Of a DNA stretch of 7,264 bases, positions 6,707 through 7,264 are shown in pieces. The translations under genes and the position numbers were made by a program. The DNA lies in NCBI GenBank assembly GCA_017625185.1, contig JAGALN010000038.1, forward strand, positions 1-7,264. Direction: 5' to 3'. Source of the DNA: Clostridia bacterium. GTDB taxonomy: Bacteria; Bacillota; Clostridia; Monoglobales; Monoglobaceae. The notes under the pieces are model-generated. The model had not been told where the DNA came from and did no database searches. It saw nothing but the letters and a program-made list of their open reading frames with translations. Each line of letters opens with the position of its first letter. The first letter of the stretch is position 1.

Positions 6707-6722
6707 TGTTAAAATTATAACA
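6707..6722. promoter_or_regulatory. Rex operator (predicted) over the rex -10 box
   Basis: TGTTA (6707-6711), six bases AAATTA, then TAACA (6718-6722): a perfect inverted repeat matching the core of the clostridial Rex box as I recall it (TTGTTAANNNNTTAACAA). It covers the whole -10 box of the rex promoter, so bound Rex would block RNA polymerase. The outermost T/A pair of the consensus is missing (C at 6706, T at 6723). Confidence 0.75.
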
Positions 6723-6742
6723 TATCAAACCTCATTTGTACA
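6714..6742 (-). promoter_or_regulatory. Sigma-A promoter of rex (extended -10)
   Basis: Read leftward: -35 TGTACA (6742-6737, four of six consensus bases), 17-base spacer, then a perfect -10 TATAAT (6719-6714) preceded by TGT, the extended -10 signature. Transcription should start near 6707. It likely drives rex, the P-loop gene and fba. Confidence 0.8.
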
Positions 6743-6840
6743 GTAATTTTACGAAAAAAATTGGGTTTTCTCAAAAAAGATAGTTTTACAGAAAAATCAA
6801 GGCCGGATTAATCTTTTTGCACAATGATATTGCGGTGTTT

Positions 6841-6848
6841 AAGGAGGT
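6841..6848 (+). promoter_or_regulatory. Near-perfect Shine-Dalgarno before a small ORF
   Basis: AAGGAGGT lies seven bases before the ATG at 6856. It is one of the best SD matches in the window, yet no long gene follows, which is the main reason to consider the 34-codon ORF real. Confidence 0.5.
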
Positions 6849-6855
6849 GTAAAAA

Positions 6856-6960
6856 ATGTCCTATGGCGTGTTGTTAAGGGCATTTTATTGTTGTGGACCG
6901 TCCAGGACGCCGGCACCTGCTCTGTTTTTTCCCGCATTTATACTTGACAAACATGGATAA
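6856..6960 (+). CDS. Candidate 34-residue small protein
   Basis: The frame begins MSYGVLLRAFYCC and ends with a TAA at 6958-6960. It has a Cys-Cys-Gly-Pro turn (residues 12-15), then a Pro/Ala-rich middle and a hydrophobic stretch (ALFFPAFIL) before the polar end DKHG. I do not recognise a family. Support comes from AAGGAGGT at ideal spacing and the position in a divergent intergenic region. Against it: no convincing promoter upstream, and its last codons overlap the -35 box of the riboswitch promoter (6944-6949). It could be a small membrane-associated peptide, a remnant start of a lost gene, or chance. Confidence 0.35.
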   Translation: MSYGVLLRAFYCCGPSRTPAPALFFPAFILDKHG

Positions 6961-6971
6961 CGTGATAAAAT
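6944..6971 (+). promoter_or_regulatory. Sigma-A promoter of the cobalamin riboswitch transcript
   Basis: A perfect -35 TTGACA (6944-6949), 16-base spacer, -10 TAAAAT (6966-6971) and TGA just before it (extended -10). Transcription should start near 6978, about 20 bases before the riboswitch P1 stem. Confidence 0.85.
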
Positions 6972-6996
6972 AAGAGAAAATCAATATTGCTTCACA

Positions 6997-7192
6997 CAAA
7001 GTGTCGGCGGTACCGGGTGGGTGCCGCAGGTGAAAAGGGAACACGGTGGGAATCCGTGACGATACCTGTCGCCGTATATCTTTGAATGGTTTTGGTTTCG
7101 TCGGCGAAAGCCGGTCATTGGGAAACTGAGAAGGCAGAATCCAAAAATCGCCGGGACAACCCGATAGAAGATGAGTCGGAAGACCTGCTTTG
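6997..7192 (+). promoter_or_regulatory. Cobalamin (B12) riboswitch
   Basis: The conserved core reads AAAAGGGAACACGGTGGGAA then TCC (7033-7055), and the 3' B12 box reads AGTCGGAAGACCTGC (7174-7188). Stems can be traced: P1 CAAAG (6997-7001) with CTTTG (7188-7192); CGGCG (7005-7009) with CGCCG (7070-7074); hairpin GGTACC (7009-7014) with GGTGCC (7020-7025); CAGGT (7027-7031) with ACCTG (7064-7068); and CACGG (7042-7046) with CCGTG (7054-7058). The commonest core reads GGTGAAAATCC, whereas here GGG replaces two or more of the usual A residues after GGT. Binding of adenosyl- or another cobalamin is expected to switch off the downstream gene, typically B12 uptake, B12 synthesis or a B12-independent isoenzyme. 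That gene lies outside the window. Confidence 0.92.
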
Positions 7193-7220
7193 AACTGTTC
7201 CGTATGGGAACGGTTTTTTT
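7193..7220 (+). terminator. Intrinsic terminator of the riboswitch expression platform
   Basis: AACTGTTCC (7193-7201) pairs with GGAACGGTT (7207-7215; one G-U pair) around the loop GTATG, followed by a T-tract ending at 7220. It starts right after the 3' strand of P1, which points to transcription attenuation as the mode of control. Confidence 0.88.
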
Positions 7221-7225
7221 GCTGT

Positions 7226-7247
7226 GCAGAAGGCATCGCCTTTCTGC
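7226..7247 (+). repeat. Second hairpin downstream of the riboswitch terminator
   Basis: GCAGAAGGC (7226-7234) pairs with GCCTTTCTGC (7238-7247) with one bulged T and a 3-base loop. No T-tract follows. It may be part of the leader of the gene that begins beyond the window edge. No start codon with an SD is visible before 7264. Confidence 0.35.
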
Positions 7248-7264
7248 CTGCAATCAATGTGAAC

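Noticed and set aside
6785..6813. TTTACA with ATTAAT or TTAATC as a promoter for the 34-codon ORF
   Set aside because: The -10 matches are poor at either spacing, so I left the ORF without a promoter call.
6903..6930. CAGG/CCTG hairpin followed by TTTTTT as a terminator
   Set aside because: The stem is only 4 bp with a 9-base loop, and the T-run is separated from it by CTCTG; too weak to call.
6874..7257. Leftward 127- and 90-codon frames over the right edge
   Set aside because: They cover the complement of a structured cobalamin riboswitch and its promoter, and lack a ribosome site and protein-like composition.

Overview
The window looks like a chromosomal segment of an endospore-forming Firmicute of class Clostridia. 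The pointers are the sporulation pair spoIIGA-sigE, a Rex redox repressor, purine-rich Shine-Dalgarno (SD) sequences and sigma-A-type promoters. The Rex helix-turn-helix wording resembles Oscillospiraceae/Ruminococcaceae proteins as I remember them. No species can be named from this sequence alone. I see no mobile element, CRISPR array, tRNA or rRNA.

Left part (1-2475): the 3' portion of spoIIGA (pro-sigma-E protease) enters from the left edge and is followed by a complete sigE. The spoIIGA frame does not stop before sigE. It stays open for about 240 bases into it, although a stop one frame away sits where the gene would be expected to end. murA (UDP-GlcNAc enolpyruvyl transferase) lies convergent to sigE with a 5-base gap. 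There is no strong terminator between them, and sigG, the usual next gene, is absent.

Middle part (2476-4275): a 371-base intergenic region holds a rightward rho-independent terminator with no rightward gene just upstream, a weaker AT-rich hairpin, a possible 26-codon ORF leading toward murA, and a strong sigma-A promoter. That promoter drives a CNNM/CBS/CorC-HlyC membrane protein, probably a Mg2+ or other divalent-cation exporter. This gene shares a 17-bp two-way terminator with the leftward operon that meets it.

Right part (4276-6722): a leftward, operon-like run of three genes: rex (NADH-sensing repressor), a P-loop protein with a C-terminal Asp23/Gls24-like domain, and a class II fructose-bisphosphate aldolase. 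The rex promoter has an extended -10 element sitting inside a Rex-type inverted repeat (TGTTA-N6-TAACA). This implies autoregulation and redox control of the whole run, linking NADH/NAD+ balance to a glycolytic enzyme.

Right edge (6723-7264): a candidate 34-codon ORF with an excellent SD, a good sigma-A promoter, and a complete cobalamin riboswitch followed at once by an intrinsic terminator. This is a B12-repressed leader whose target gene lies beyond the window.

Most of this is ordinary housekeeping and sporulation content. The points most worth a second look are the spoIIGA/sigE overlap, possible sporulation antisense RNA across murA, the P-loop/Asp23 protein inside a Rex-controlled operon, and the two small ORF candidates.
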